DNA of 64,000 nt from Oceanisphaera psychrotolerans (GCF_001870485.1 NZ_MDKE01000022.1:1-64000); one strand, 5' to 3'. Numbered from the stretch's first letter, positions 48,491 to 57,361 are shown. Notes: generated from the sequence alone by a model not told the origin. Program-made: numbers and translations.

Positions 48491-50462
48491 GTTGTAGTTC
48501 CTCCCATTCGGCCAGAGCCTGTGGATCCATGCCTTGCTCGGCTTTGATGTGCACGTCGCCAAACTGGACGGTCTTGCCGCTGTTCTGGCTGGCAACCCTG
48601 GCCATTTGCGGCATGAGTGGCGGTGACGGGGCCTTGACGGTGTCGGGGGTGCGGCTGGCGGCCAGTCGCTGGTTGATACTGTCCTGACCGGGTGACAGGG
48701 CGCGGGCCAGATTGGATTGCTCTATCGGTGCGCCGCTGTAGCTGCGGGTCACTTCCTGAGTGGCCCGGGGCACGGTGGGCGCCGAGCTGCCCATGTTGAT
48801 GTTGATGCCGGGGATCAGGTTTATCTTTTCAATCAGCCAGTCCAGGGCGCTGCCCAGCAGGTCGAACGGGCTCAGGTTGCCGAGCATGTCCATGAAGGAC
48901 TGCCATTTCAGTTGCGCCGCATCGAGAAGCCCCATCAGCGTGGTAAAGGCTTCGCTTTCCATGATGCTGGCTTTGAGGCTGTCCCAGTTGCGGGCCAGCC
49001 AGACGGCACCCACGGCCAACAGTGCCAAGGCGGCGATAATCAGGAAGAAGGGGCTGAACACAAAGGCCATGGCCACGCCCAAGGCGCTAAAGGCACCGGT
49101 CAGCAGAAAGGTGCCGGCGGCGGCAACGGCCTGAATGGCCATCCAGGCAAGCTGGGCGGTTTTGGTCAGTACAAAGCCCAGACGCAGCAGTTTCATCAAC
49201 CCGATCAGCCCGCTCATGGCGCCGCCATAAAAGGCCATGATGCTGCCGCCAATCCCCATGATCAGCGTCCAGCTGGCGGCCACAGCCGTCAGCGCGGCAA
49301 AGCCGATGGCCGCCCAGGTGACTATTTCGGTGAGGTTCGGGAACAGCTGGGTCCACTTCACCAGCACCGCCATGCCATCCACCAGACTGCCAACCAGCTC
49401 GTTGATGGTGGGCAGTACGCTGGCCCCGGCACCGGCCCGCAGGGCAAACCACACCGCGCCCAGTCGCTCCCATTGATCGGTCATGGCGCCGGCCATTTGA
49501 GTGGCCTTGTCCATGCCCGTTTGCCTGCCCACGTTGTTGATGCTGTTGGCCAGACCGTCGATATCCGGCAGCATCTGCTTGATGAGCGCCACCGCCTCGT
49601 CGGAGCCGAATGCTTTTTTCAGGGCGTCCGACTCGGCCACGGTGAGGGTGTCGCCAAACTGATCTTTCAGCTTTTGCAGGATCTCAACCATGCCCAGGGC
49701 GTTGCCGTTGCCGTCCACAAAGCTCATGTTCAGCTTGTCCTGAGCGCCGGCAATGCCGTTCAGGAACGACTTGTATTTGGTACCAGCCTCAGACCCGGAC
49801 ATGGTGGCTTGCAGAGTACCGAGCACCGCCATCTGTTCGGCCATGCTGGCCCCGGCGGCGGTACCGGCGGCACCGATGCTGGTAAAGGCGGCACTCATCT
49901 CGGCGCCGGTGGTCTTGAAGGACTCCACCGCCTGGGCGGTCTGGCCGGCAACCATGGCGGCAAAGTTGTCTTTGCCCATGGCGTCGGCTTGTTTTTTGAA
50001 GGTACCGTACATGGTGCCCATGTAGGCGGTGATGGTGGCGGTGTCGGCCTTGGTGGCGGCGGCCAGCACGGCAGACGACTTGGTAATACCGGCCAGTTCC
50101 TCGCCCGACAGGTCGCCCATCGCAGACTTGATATCGTAGGCGGCACCCACGAACTCGGTAGCCGACTTGCCGAACTCGATAGAAAACTCGGTGGCGGTCT
50201 GGCTGAGTTGATCCAGGTCTTCCTGCACCACGCCCAGTGATTTCACTTCCCCCAGCACCCGATCCATCTCGATGGCGGGCATCAGCGCCTGATACAAGGC
50301 AACGCTAGACGCGGCCAGCCCGGCCGCACCACCGACCATTCGATCCATGCTTTGGCGGCCCAGTTCGCCGGTCTGTTGGATTTGCTGGTTAATGCCCTGA
50401 ATCGGCCGGGTGACTTTGTCTACCAGGCCGACCGTGAGCATTAATTGTTCCAGGTGTCTCAT
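48480..50462 (-). CDS. Tail tape measure protein (TP901 type)
   Basis: 660 residues. The TP901 core is visible in the N-terminal 300 residues (AYDIKSAMGDLSGEELAGI, ALKKAFGSDEAVALIKQM). Hydrophobic stretches lie at about 365-480 (IVTWAAIGFAALTAVAASW, FFLIIAALALLAVGAVWLA). It sets tail length and is ejected during infection. Its ATG overlaps the stop of the frameshifted chaperone extension (ATGA), linking the two. Confidence 0.9.
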   Translation of the reverse strand: MRHLEQLMLTVGLVDKVTRPIQGINQQIQQTGELGRQSMDRMVGGAAGLAASSVALYQALMPAIEMDRVLGEVKSLGVVQEDLDQLSQTATEFSIEFGKSATEFVGAAYDIKSAMGDLSGEELAGITKSSAVLAAATKADTATITAYMGTMYGTFKKQADAMGKDNFAAMVAGQTAQAVESFKTTGAEMSAAFTSIGAAGTAAGASMAEQMAVLGTLQATMSGSEAGTKYKSFLNGIAGAQDKLNMSFVDGNGNALGMVEILQKLKDQFGDTLTVAESDALKKAFGSDEAVALIKQMLPDIDGLANSINNVGRQTGMDKATQMAGAMTDQWERLGAVWFALRAGAGASVLPTINELVGSLVDGMAVLVKWTQLFPNLTEIVTWAAIGFAALTAVAASWTLIMGIGGSIMAFYGGAMSGLIGLMKLLRLGFVLTKTAQLAWMAIQAVAAAGTFLLTGAFSALGVAMAFVFSPFFLIIAALALLAVGAVWLARNWDSLKASIMESEAFTTLMGLLDAAQLKWQSFMDMLGNLSPFDLLGSALDWLIEKINLIPGININMGSSAPTVPRATQEVTRSYSGAPIEQSNLARALSPGQDSINQRLAASRTPDTVKAPSPPLMPQMARVASQNSGKTVQFGDVHIKAEQGMDPQALAEWEELQHGF

Positions 50463-50650
50463 GTGCCGTTAAATGCCTTTGCTATGCCTGCCGCGATGGC
50501 GTGAGAAGTGTTGTCCCAGTGCTGCTTGTTCAGCCAGATAGCCCGGGCCAGGGCTTCTTCATCGTCGGGCTCATGGGGCAGATAGTGGCGGCGTAACGTC
50601 AGTATCTGCTCCAGCTGGTTGTGCTCGATGGCCCTGGCCCGGCGGGTTAG
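50459..50650 (-). CDS. C-terminal extension of the tail chaperone, reached by -1 frameshift (T part of G-T)
   Basis: 63 codons, without a start of their own, in the -1 frame after the slippery site: LTRRARAIEHNQLEQILTLR, then a segment with LPHEPDDEEALARAIWLNKQ, ending AKAFNGT. The stop TGA (50459-50461) overlaps the tape measure ATG. Extensions of this size, position and coupling are the T part of lambda G-GT and the E' part of P2 E-E'. The fused product of about 150 residues would bind the tape measure during tail assembly. Confidence 0.8.
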   Translation of the reverse strand, partial: LTRRARAIEHNQLEQILTLRRHYLPHEPDDEEALARAIWLNKQHWDNTSHAIAAGIAKAFNGT

Positions 50651-50910
50651 TTTTTTACCGAGATTTCCAGCTCGGGAATGAAGGCTTCGTTAACCTTGGC
50701 GGCCAGCTTGAGGCCGGCGCCGGGCATGGCCAGCAGCTTCGCCAGGGCGTCTTTGCCGTCGGTGGCCACGATGCGGTTTAGGTAGTTGTGGGCCGGGGCT
50801 ACCTTGTCGTCCATGGTCAGCTCGTTGATGTACTTGTTGTATGCCTGGGTGGTGGGTTCAAACACCAGCTCGGCGCCGTTTACAGTCAGGGTGATGGTTT
50901 GTTTGCTCAT
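50647..50910 (-). CDS. Phage tail assembly chaperone (G part)
   Basis: 87 residues: SKQTITLTVNGAELVFEPTT at the start, then YNKYINELTMDDKVAPAHNYL and ISVKN at the end. It matches small tail assembly chaperones encoded just before the tape measure. The last two sense codons and the preceding base form A AAA AAC (50650-50656, leftward), a classic -1 slippery heptamer directly before the stop. Most ribosomes would stop, making this short form; some would slip into the extension. Its ATG overlaps the preceding stop (ATGA). Confidence 0.85.
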   Translation of the reverse strand: MSKQTITLTVNGAELVFEPTTQAYNKYINELTMDDKVAPAHNYLNRIVATDGKDALAKLLAMPGAGLKLAAKVNEAFIPELEISVKN

Positions 50911-51161
50911 TTCTGCAGTCTCTCCAGTTTTTCATCCAGGCGGGTAAAGCCGCCGTCTATGCGTTGTTCGAGTCGATTAAAGCCTTCGCTCAGTTCGGTC
51001 TTGGTGGCGTAGTTCTCGGCCACATGGGCGCGATGGTTGGCCATGTCCACCTGTTGCCGGCTGAGGCGGCCAAACAGGCTGGTCAGCACCGGGCTAAGGA
51101 TGCCGATCAGCAGGCCGGCCGCCGCGATGGCCAGACCCAGCCATTCCGCTACTTGTGCCAA
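50907..51161 (-). CDS. Small membrane/coiled-coil phage protein in the lysis region
   Basis: 84 residues with one N-terminal membrane helix (WLGLAIAAAGLLIGILSPVL) and a C-terminal heptad-like helix (TELSEGFNRLEQRIDGGFTRLDEKLERL). The start is TTG at 51161 with GGGAGG five bases upstream, and the gene overlaps the holin end by 68 bases. Size and layout would suit an antiholin or inner-membrane spanin, but neither is shown. It lies between the holin and the tail chaperone. Confidence 0.65.
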   Translation of the reverse strand: MAQVAEWLGLAIAAAGLLIGILSPVLTSLFGRLSRQQVDMANHRAHVAENYATKTELSEGFNRLEQRIDGGFTRLDEKLERLQK

Positions 51162-51699
51162 GTGCGCCTCCCGTGAGTTGTTCCAGTTTTTTCTGTTTTT
51201 CGGCGCTGCCGCGTGAGCTGCCCAGCCAATAGGTAACGGCGGCCAGAAAGGCGGTCACGATTTGCCCGACCAGGTAGAACACCACCTCTTTCGATCCGTC
51301 GGGCACCGACCAGGCCATCAGCGCGATGGTCAGGGCCACCACCATCAGAGCCAGCAACAGGGTCAGGCGCTCGGGCATCCAGTGTTCCCGGTGGCTTTCC
51401 CGGGCGTGCTGAATGTCGGCCAGCTCGGTCTGTGCCTGGGCCAGCTCCAGCTCCTGCAAACGGATATTGGCCTGGCGGATTTGCTCCCGTTCTTCATGGG
51501 CCCACTGCTGCAGCGTGAGCGCGGCCTCGGGGTTCTGGGTCAGTTCGCGCAGCACCGCATCTGGGCGATTGTCGGTACCCAGAGCCCCGGCTATCTGGGC
51601 GCCGATACTGGCGGCCATGCCCACAGGGCCACCCAGCAGGGGTGCCACGGTCCCGGCGATGCGGCCCACGGTGCCGGCAATGTCTTTCCAGTTGCTCAT
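51094..51699 (-). CDS. Holin, 3TM family
   Basis: 201 residues. An N-terminal glycine-rich hydrophobic part (IAGTVAPLLGGPVGMAASIG) is followed by a long helix and two clear membrane helices at about 111-132 and 137-160 (LTLLLALMVVALTIALMAW; FYLVGQIVTAFLAAVTYWLG). This matches the 3TM holin family of HP1-like phages and GTAs. It would open the inner membrane for the endolysin. The ATG at 51699 has GAGGA upstream; a much longer frame upstream is only the shadow of the next gene. Confidence 0.82.
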   Translation of the reverse strand: MSNWKDIAGTVGRIAGTVAPLLGGPVGMAASIGAQIAGALGTDNRPDAVLRELTQNPEAALTLQQWAHEEREQIRQANIRLQELELAQAQTELADIQHARESHREHWMPERLTLLLALMVVALTIALMAWSVPDGSKEVVFYLVGQIVTAFLAAVTYWLGSSRGSAEKQKKLEQLTGGALGTSSGMAGSGHRGGRPADRHP

Positions 51700-51709
51700 G
51701 ACCGATTCC

Positions 51710-52081
51710 TCAGTTCTGGCCCCAACGTGCCGGGGACTCGCGCACGTCGATGTGGGTGAAGCTGTGGTAACGGCCAATGCCGTAGCAGCCGGGGTAGGTG
51801 CGCTCCAGGTAATCGGCGACTTTGGCGGGGGCGATGCCCGTGACCTTGATATCCGCCGCCTTGCCGAGCTTGTGCACGCTGTTGCGGGCACCGCCCACTT
51901 TGCGGTTGTGGTTGTCACACCGGCAGGCGCTGGTGATGCTCACCGCCCGGTTGCCCAGATCGGCCCGCAGTTGCTCCAACACGCCGAGCAGTTCGGCATC
52001 CACCGCATCAAAGCCGCAGCCGCATTTGCAGGCGAATTCCCGGCGTTTGAAGTGCAGTTGTTCAAAGGTGTTCTGGCTCAT
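51710..52081 (-). CDS. Endolysin, M15A-type peptidase
   Basis: 123 residues. Zinc ligands fit the M15A pattern: H70 and D77 (SVHKLGKAADI) and H110 (SFTHIDV), with SACRCDNHNRKVGG before them. This is the D-Ala-D-Ala carboxypeptidase/L,D-endopeptidase type that cuts peptidoglycan cross-links during lysis. No signal peptide, so release depends on the holin encoded next. The ATG overlaps the preceding stop (ATGA). Confidence 0.88.
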   Translation of the reverse strand: MSQNTFEQLHFKRREFACKCGCGFDAVDAELLGVLEQLRADLGNRAVSITSACRCDNHNRKVGGARNSVHKLGKAADIKVTGIAPAKVADYLERTYPGCYGIGRYHSFTHIDVRESPARWGQN

Positions 52082-52281
52082 CGTCTTTTCTCCATCAGGG
52101 TCTGGCAGCCGATGCACAGCCGCACACCGGGCAGGGCGACGCGGCGACCTTCGGGAATGGGATCGGCGCATTCTTCGCAGTCGTGTCGGCTGGTGCCGTG
52201 GGCGGTGTGGCCGGTCTGGGCGGCCAGCTGCTTGCCCAGCAGCCAGTCGTTCAGTTCATTGGCGCGGTCGATAACATCCAT
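52078..52281 (-). CDS. TraR/DksA-type zinc finger protein
   Basis: 67 residues with the four-cysteine finger CEECADPIPEGRRVALPGVRLCIGC in pieces (CEEC ... CIGC), as in TraR/DksA/Yxxx phage proteins of this size. Such proteins can bind RNA polymerase through the secondary channel. It lies between tail tube and lysis genes, a usual place in P2-like phages. Confidence 0.88.
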   Translation of the reverse strand: MDVIDRANELNDWLLGKQLAAQTGHTAHGTSRHDCEECADPIPEGRRVALPGVRLCIGCQTLMEKRR

Positions 52282-52286
52282 GGCGG

Positions 52287-52742
52287 TTACCCAATCAGGT
52301 GACGAGTGTCGTCACGGGACAGGTAGGGCACGCCGTTGATGCGTACAAAGTCGGGGCTGGTGATGAAGCCCTTGATCTTGTGAATGCTCTTGTCGCCGCC
52401 CTTGGTGTCGATATCGAGCAGGTCGGACAGCAGCAACTTCACGCCGAAGGCTTCCACCTTGAGTTCATCGGTGCCGGTGTTGGCGTAATAGAGCACGTCG
52501 TGGGGCTCGATACCGCGCCACGAACCGGCGCTTCTGGCGGCCTGGCTCAGCAGGTTGAAGTTCTTGGTATCCAGCTCGTATTCCACGTCGGCGGTGACGT
52601 CGCCGTCCACATAGCCGTCGGTAATGCCCCGGGTCTGGGTCACGGCGGTGCTGTCGTTAATGGTGAGGGTGGCTTTTTCGACGTGGATCATGGCACCGAG
52701 CAGTTCCACGTCGAAGTTCATGCCGGAGATGCGGCGGCTCAT
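52287..52742 (-). CDS. Tail tube protein, DUF2597 family
   Basis: 151 residues: MSRRISGMNFDVELLGAMIH and KGFITSPDFVRINGVPYLSR match DUF2597, the tail tube of HP1-like phages. It forms the inner tube inside the contractile sheath. Its ATG overlaps the sheath stop (ATGA). Confidence 0.83.
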   Translation of the reverse strand: MSRRISGMNFDVELLGAMIHVEKATLTINDSTAVTQTRGITDGYVDGDVTADVEYELDTKNFNLLSQAARSAGSWRGIEPHDVLYYANTGTDELKVEAFGVKLLLSDLLDIDTKGGDKSIHKIKGFITSPDFVRINGVPYLSRDDTRHLIG

Positions 52743-53863
52743 TGGCTGTCTCCCGGGTTGCTGAGGTCAAGGATGATGTTGATGCCAATCTTCTTGGGGC
52801 AGTCGTAGGGCTGGGCCAGGGTGTAAATGGCCACCTCGTACTTGCTCAGCCATTCGATGGCGATATCGCCGTCATCAGGCGGCATGATTTCACCGGGGAA
52901 GGTCATGCCGGCAATGGTCACCGACTTGCTCATGGCCCGCAGATCACGCATGAAGAACAGCTTGGCGGCGGCCACACTGGCCGGGGTGCTGTTGAGTTGG
53001 CGATCACCGATGCGGCTGATGGCCCGGATACGCAGCTTGCGGGCAATCTTGTCGGTCACCCGGCGGTTTTCGACCACCTGATAATCACCGCCTTCCACGT
53101 CCAGCATGTTGCCGTCGGCCCAATAGACACCGTCGTAATCCGGGAACCACCAGGGCACCGACAGACGCGCGGCTTCCAGGGTCTGCAGGGTGGCCAGGCT
53201 GAGTTCGGCGCCGGTGCTGTCGACCGGATCCGGGCCCAGTGCCACCAGGGCACCGGTTTTCACTCGCATCGGGGTGTCGGCCACGGATACCGCCCGGTTG
53301 CACAGGCGACCGGCCAGGACGCCGGCGTTGTTGCCGTGCAACTGGGGCACCAGCATGACGCCATCGGCGGCAATGCCGTTGGCGAGCGTGGCCATGGTGG
53401 CCTCGTAGGCGGGCCAGTCCTGAGCGTCCACGCCATCGGCCACAATGCCGTTCACGGCCAGCATCATGAACTGCCAGCGGCCCCAGGTGGCGATCAGCTG
53501 GTTGCGTAATGCCTGGGCGGCGTTGATTTGCTCGGCGGTGGTCACCGGTTCGAGCAGCACCACCGCTTCAAACGAGGCGGTGCGCTGGGCGGCCAGTACC
53601 GCCTCGGTCCACTCTTCGCCCAGGGCCAGCACATGGGCGTGAGCGCTCCAGTTCTGGCCGGCGTTCTGCATTGCGGCCAGCAGGTTGGCTTTGAGCGGGC
53701 TGTCTTCCACTCCCAGCAGTTCATCCAGTTTTGACTGGGTATTGAGTGACAGCAGCTTGCCGTTGTTTTTGGTGGCCTGGCCCACAAACAGGAAATGGCG
53801 TTCCACCTCGTCGGTGGGCCCCTGCATCTGGTTCAGGTTGTTGATCTGAATGGTTGGGATCAT
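52739..53863 (-). CDS. Tail sheath protein, DUF2586 family
   Basis: 374 residues: IPTIQINNLNQMQGPTDEVE at the start, WGRWQFMMLAVNGI in the middle and RRVTDKIARKLRIRAISRIG and EIMPPDDGDIAIEWLSKYEV towards the end. DUF2586 proteins are the contractile sheath of HP1-like phages, and the following gene is the tube. The sheath contracts to drive the tube into the cell. Confidence 0.85.
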   Translation of the reverse strand: MIPTIQINNLNQMQGPTDEVERHFLFVGQATKNNGKLLSLNTQSKLDELLGVEDSPLKANLLAAMQNAGQNWSAHAHVLALGEEWTEAVLAAQRTASFEAVVLLEPVTTAEQINAAQALRNQLIATWGRWQFMMLAVNGIVADGVDAQDWPAYEATMATLANGIAADGVMLVPQLHGNNAGVLAGRLCNRAVSVADTPMRVKTGALVALGPDPVDSTGAELSLATLQTLEAARLSVPWWFPDYDGVYWADGNMLDVEGGDYQVVENRRVTDKIARKLRIRAISRIGDRQLNSTPASVAAAKLFFMRDLRAMSKSVTIAGMTFPGEIMPPDDGDIAIEWLSKYEVAIYTLAQPYDCPKKIGINIILDLSNPGDSQ

Positions 53864-53865
53864 GG

Positions 53866-54527
53866 TTAACGTCTCCGGTTAAATTCGGCGGCCAGGGCAT
53901 TGATGACCAGTTGAGGATCCAGCTCCAGAAAGGGGCGAGCCGGCACCTTGATTTCCCAGCTGGTCTTGCCGGCTCGTTTGTTTCTCTTTTCGGCGATCAG
54001 CATCTTCAGGGTCTGGCCTGCCTGCTCGAAGCTCATGTTCTTCTGTATCCAGGCCAGCCCCGGCTTGCGGGTGCGCTTCACCTTTTTACCGACGGTGATG
54101 CTGTACCCGAGTTGCCGTAGCAGCCGCGCCTGGTGGCGGGTAGCCGGGCCGTCCTGATCAGCGGCGTCCTTTGCCTTGTTGCTGCGTTTTCTGGCTTTGG
54201 CCTTGGTATAAATTTCGGGCAAACCGTACTGATGCTTGAAGGCGTTTTGCGCGGCCTTTTTGTTTTTCCAGCCGGCGGTGCCTCATTCGGGTTGGCCTGG
54301 GTTTTCAGGCCGCGGCCCATCTTGGTGAGCATTTTCTTGCGGCCCTGTTTACGCTTGGGCCAGGGCCTGCCATCCGGGCCTTGCTGGGCTTTCAGGTTGG
54401 CCTTGGCATCTTTCACGGCCTGGCGCATCACCTTGTCCAGCAGGCGCTGCCGACGGGCAGGCGGCAGCATGGCCAGCTTGAGCCGGTCGGAGACGGATAC
54501 GGCTCCTTTCAAATCAAACGCGATCAT
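53866..54527 (-). CDS. Phage virion morphogenesis / tail completion protein, gpS-like (frame broken near 54281)
   Basis: The first part reads MIAFDLKGAVSVSDRLKLAM, VMRQAVKDAKANLKAQQGPDG and RKKMLTKMGRGLK; the second frame continues GWKNKKAAQNAFKHQYGLPE to LELDPQLVINALAAEFNRRR. One G lost from GGG at 54281-54282 accounts for the break, and the repaired protein has about 220 residues. This is the layout of P2 gpS, which finishes the tail end that joins the head. The ATG overlaps the preceding stop. Confidence 0.82.
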
Positions 54528-55021
54528 GGCTGACCTCCCAACGGAAAGGGCCCGTCCTGGTTCACCCATAGCTGGCCGGTTTCGGCCACCCATACTTCAT
54601 AGGGCGCAACCCGATAACGCTGCCCGCCATAGGCGATGGGGCCGGCGGCGTCCGGCTGCAGATAAAGCGGTTCGCTGAAATGCACGCTGATGGTCAGATC
54701 GGCAGTGCGGTCGTCTATCGGCTCCACGTCGTATTCCGGCTCGGGCAGCTCGAATTGCTCCCGCTCGGTGTCGTGGTCCTGCAACCAGGCGGCCACGGTG
54801 GCCAGCACCAGGGCCGGATCCAGCTCCTTGAACGGCAGTTCTTCAATCAGGAACACCGCCTGATAGTCCAGCCGGGCCAGTTGCAGGCCGTTGCCGCCGT
54901 GCCTGGGGGTAAGCCGCAGGGTGCCGTTCTGCATCCAGGCATCAAAGTCCTTGTGGCACTTGGCCGGCAGCAGGGTCTTGATGGCTCCGCTCAGTGCCTG
55001 CAGGTAATAGCTCTGGCTCAT
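54524..55021 (-). CDS. Tail completion protein, gpR-like
   Basis: 165 residues. MSQSYYLQALSGAIKTLLPA, LARLDYQAVFLIEELPF and VLATVAAWLQDHD fit P2 gpR. It is followed at once by the gpS-like gene, as R precedes S in P2. Both neighbours overlap by ATGA. Confidence 0.8.
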   Translation of the reverse strand: MSQSYYLQALSGAIKTLLPAKCHKDFDAWMQNGTLRLTPRHGGNGLQLARLDYQAVFLIEELPFKELDPALVLATVAAWLQDHDTEREQFELPEPEYDVEPIDDRTADLTISVHFSEPLYLQPDAAGPIAYGGQRYRVAPYEVWVAETGQLWVNQDGPFPLGGQP

Positions 55022-55476
55022 AGCAACTCAATCCCGCAGCGGTGCACGCCCTTGATGGCCCGTATGTGCTGCTGGCTTTCAGCCAGCAGGGCGGCGCGGG
55101 TATCACCGCTTTGGGTAGCCTGGTTGTTGCCGGTGTCGCGTTGGCTCAGGCTGCCGGCTTCGGTGACCAGATCGGCCTTGGCCCGGGCAAACACCGCCTG
55201 GCGGTAGAGGGCGGTCAGCATGTTCTGAGTGCCTACCGATGGGCCGGGCACGCCGGCGGCGGTCAGGTGGCCGTCGGCCATCAAGCGGGCTTTGGTGAAC
55301 ACCAGCTCGATGTTGACCTGGGCCACGGCAGAGAGCACCGCTGCCGCTACGGTGGCGGCTTGCAAATCGGCCGGCATGGATCTGTCGCGCTCAAAGTCGC
55401 CGACCTCGATGTTCGGCCAGAAACCATCGTTGGTGACGGTGGTCTGCTGATAGTCGGTGGTGTTGCCGTTAAACAT
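55018..55476 (-). CDS. Head completion protein, gpL-like
   Basis: 152 residues: WPNIEVGDFERDRSMPADL and QVNIELVFTKARLMADGHLT are typical of P2 gpL, which completes the DNA-filled head for tail joining. GAGGG lies upstream of the ATG. It follows the small terminase gene after about 105 bases. Confidence 0.85.
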   Translation of the reverse strand: MFNGNTTDYQQTTVTNDGFWPNIEVGDFERDRSMPADLQAATVAAAVLSAVAQVNIELVFTKARLMADGHLTAAGVPGPSVGTQNMLTALYRQAVFARAKADLVTEAGSLSQRDTGNNQATQSGDTRAALLAESQQHIRAIKGVHRCGIELL

Positions 55477-55581
55477 GGCTGCCCTCTGCGTTAAATAGGT
55501 GCCCCCCTGGCCACGGTGGTGGGAAGCAGCTCATGGCATGGCCTGGCTGTTCCCGCACCGCCGGGGGGCGGCGGCGTTGAG

Positions 55582-56295
55582 CTAGTCTTGCTCAAGCGCC
55601 CGCAGGCGCATGGCAATTCGGTTACGGTGGGTTTTTACCTGGGCACCCACCGGATCCCATTCGTGTGCTTTCACCAGCAGCGCGTCGGCCTGTTCCAGTA
55701 CCTCCGGATCGGTCACCGCGCTGGGCCTGGGCTCTCCCATGGCGTCGCGCAGCAACAGCAAGCCGGCGAACTTGAAATACTTGGCGGTCAGCTTTTCGTT
55801 CAGTCGCCAGTCGCTGGCCACATGCCGAAATACCCGACTGAAATAGGGCTCGACCGCCTGACCCTCTGCCGCTTGCTGCTCGGCCCACTCCAGCACCGTG
55901 TCCGCCACAAAGTGGGGGAAGTCGCGCTTCATGCGTGTGGGCGTGTGCTGGCCCTGGGCTATGGCCACTTCGGCCCAGTCCAGCGCCTGTTCGAACTCGC
56001 CCAGGTCGAACAGCCAGACCACCAGAGTGGCGAACAGCGGGTTCTGGTGGGTCTTTTCCCCGGTCAGATACTGCTCCACATAGGGGCGATACTTGGGCAA
56101 CAGCTCCCGCTTGAGCGTGACCTTGTCGGCGATACGGTCCAGTGCTTTCAGCCGTTGCTGGTCCTGCTCCAGGGCCAGCAGTTGCAGGTGCAGGCTGTGC
56201 GCCAGTTCACCTGCGGCTTGCCCGGTGTCGGCGGCCTGTTGGGCAGCCTGCAGAGCGCGGTGCTTGTCTCTGTGTCGCTGGGCCGGGGTGCTCAT
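55582..56295 (-). CDS. Terminase small/endonuclease subunit, gpM-like
   Basis: 237 residues: STPAQRHRDKHRALQAAQQA at the start and LFATLVVWLFDLGEFEQALDWAEVAIAQGQ in the middle are the gpM pattern. In P2, gpM cuts cos with gpP. It follows the major capsid gene by ten bases, as in P2. Confidence 0.88.
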   Translation of the reverse strand: MSTPAQRHRDKHRALQAAQQAADTGQAAGELAHSLHLQLLALEQDQQRLKALDRIADKVTLKRELLPKYRPYVEQYLTGEKTHQNPLFATLVVWLFDLGEFEQALDWAEVAIAQGQHTPTRMKRDFPHFVADTVLEWAEQQAAEGQAVEPYFSRVFRHVASDWRLNEKLTAKYFKFAGLLLLRDAMGEPRPSAVTDPEVLEQADALLVKAHEWDPVGAQVKTHRNRIAMRLRALEQD

Positions 56296-56305
56296 GAGTC
56301 AGCCC

Positions 56306-57352
56306 TTACGCCGCCGGATCGGGGCCGGGACCGATAACCACATGGTCTTCATCAAAGGCGGCATAGGCGCGGTAGTCGCCCACGGCGTAGCCTTCCATGC
56401 GCCAGTATTGGGACTCGAAGCCCTTGCGGTCCTGATTCTGGGCTGCGCTGCGTTGGCGGGTGCCACGCTGGGTATACAGGTGCAGGTTGCCGGGCATGGT
56501 GACCACCATGCGCTTGCCGGGGAAGAACGGCGGCGTCATGGCGCGGCGGCCGGCAATGGAGGTGGCCAGCTGCTGGGCGGCAATCTGTTCGGTAGGCTTG
56601 TCGGCCTGGCTGTACAAACGGCCCTGAGCGGCGGCCACCAGATCGGCACCGACCAGCACGGTGAGGCGCGGATCGTTACGAAACGCCGGGTCCATGGTGC
56701 TGTTGATGAGATCCGATGCCATGGCGTCCAAGGTGTTGTATTCGCCATTTTTGCCGTCCGGCTCGAAGTACACCTTGCTGCCGGCGTCGCCCACGATCTG
56801 GGATCCTCCGTTCCATTCTTTTGCCAACTGCTGCCAGCCCTTGTTCACGTCCTGGCCCAGCGGGTTGGTGACAGGGTCTGTGGTAGCGGCAATGGAGATA
56901 CCGTTAAAGCCGACGCGCAGCATATCCAGCGCAAAGCTGCGGTTGATGAACTCGTTCACCTTTTGCAGGAACTCGCCTTCGTTGCCGGCGTTGGCCCACA
57001 CGGCTAGGGTCGACCAAGGCAGCACGGCGCCGGAGTCGGTTTCGGTCAGCTCGTAGTTGTGACCATCAACCCCCACGGCCTGCAGGAAGCGGCCGTTGGC
57101 CTTGCGGCCTGAGTGGATGCCGCCGATGCCGACGTCGATAACCTGCCCCTTGATCTGGTCGACGTCGGCCAGGGTGATCATGCGCAGAAAGTCGACCGAT
57201 TCCAGCAGGGCCGTACGCAGGCGGGTCTCTTGCGGACCGGTAACGGAAAACTTGTCTTTGATGCGGCTAACATCAATGCCATAGCCGGTGGCCAGCGCCT
57301 GAAAGTATTTATTCAGCTGGGTTTCGGCGGCCTGGGTGAGAATCATGCTCAT
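56306..57352 (-). CDS. Major capsid protein, gpN-like
   Basis: 348 residues. KYFQALATGYGIDVSRIKDK, SVTGPQETRLRTALLESVDFL and GRRAMTPPFFPGKRMVVTMP are typical of the P2 capsid family (HK97 fold). It follows the scaffold gene by nine bases. In P2 its N-terminus is cleaved by gpO; such processing is likely here. Confidence 0.93.
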   Translation of the reverse strand: MSMILTQAAETQLNKYFQALATGYGIDVSRIKDKFSVTGPQETRLRTALLESVDFLRMITLADVDQIKGQVIDVGIGGIHSGRKANGRFLQAVGVDGHNYELTETDSGAVLPWSTLAVWANAGNEGEFLQKVNEFINRSFALDMLRVGFNGISIAATTDPVTNPLGQDVNKGWQQLAKEWNGGSQIVGDAGSKVYFEPDGKNGEYNTLDAMASDLINSTMDPAFRNDPRLTVLVGADLVAAAQGRLYSQADKPTEQIAAQQLATSIAGRRAMTPPFFPGKRMVVTMPGNLHLYTQRGTRQRSAAQNQDRKGFESQYWRMEGYAVGDYRAYAAFDEDHVVIGPGPDPAA

Positions 57353-57361
57353 GCTGGTTCC

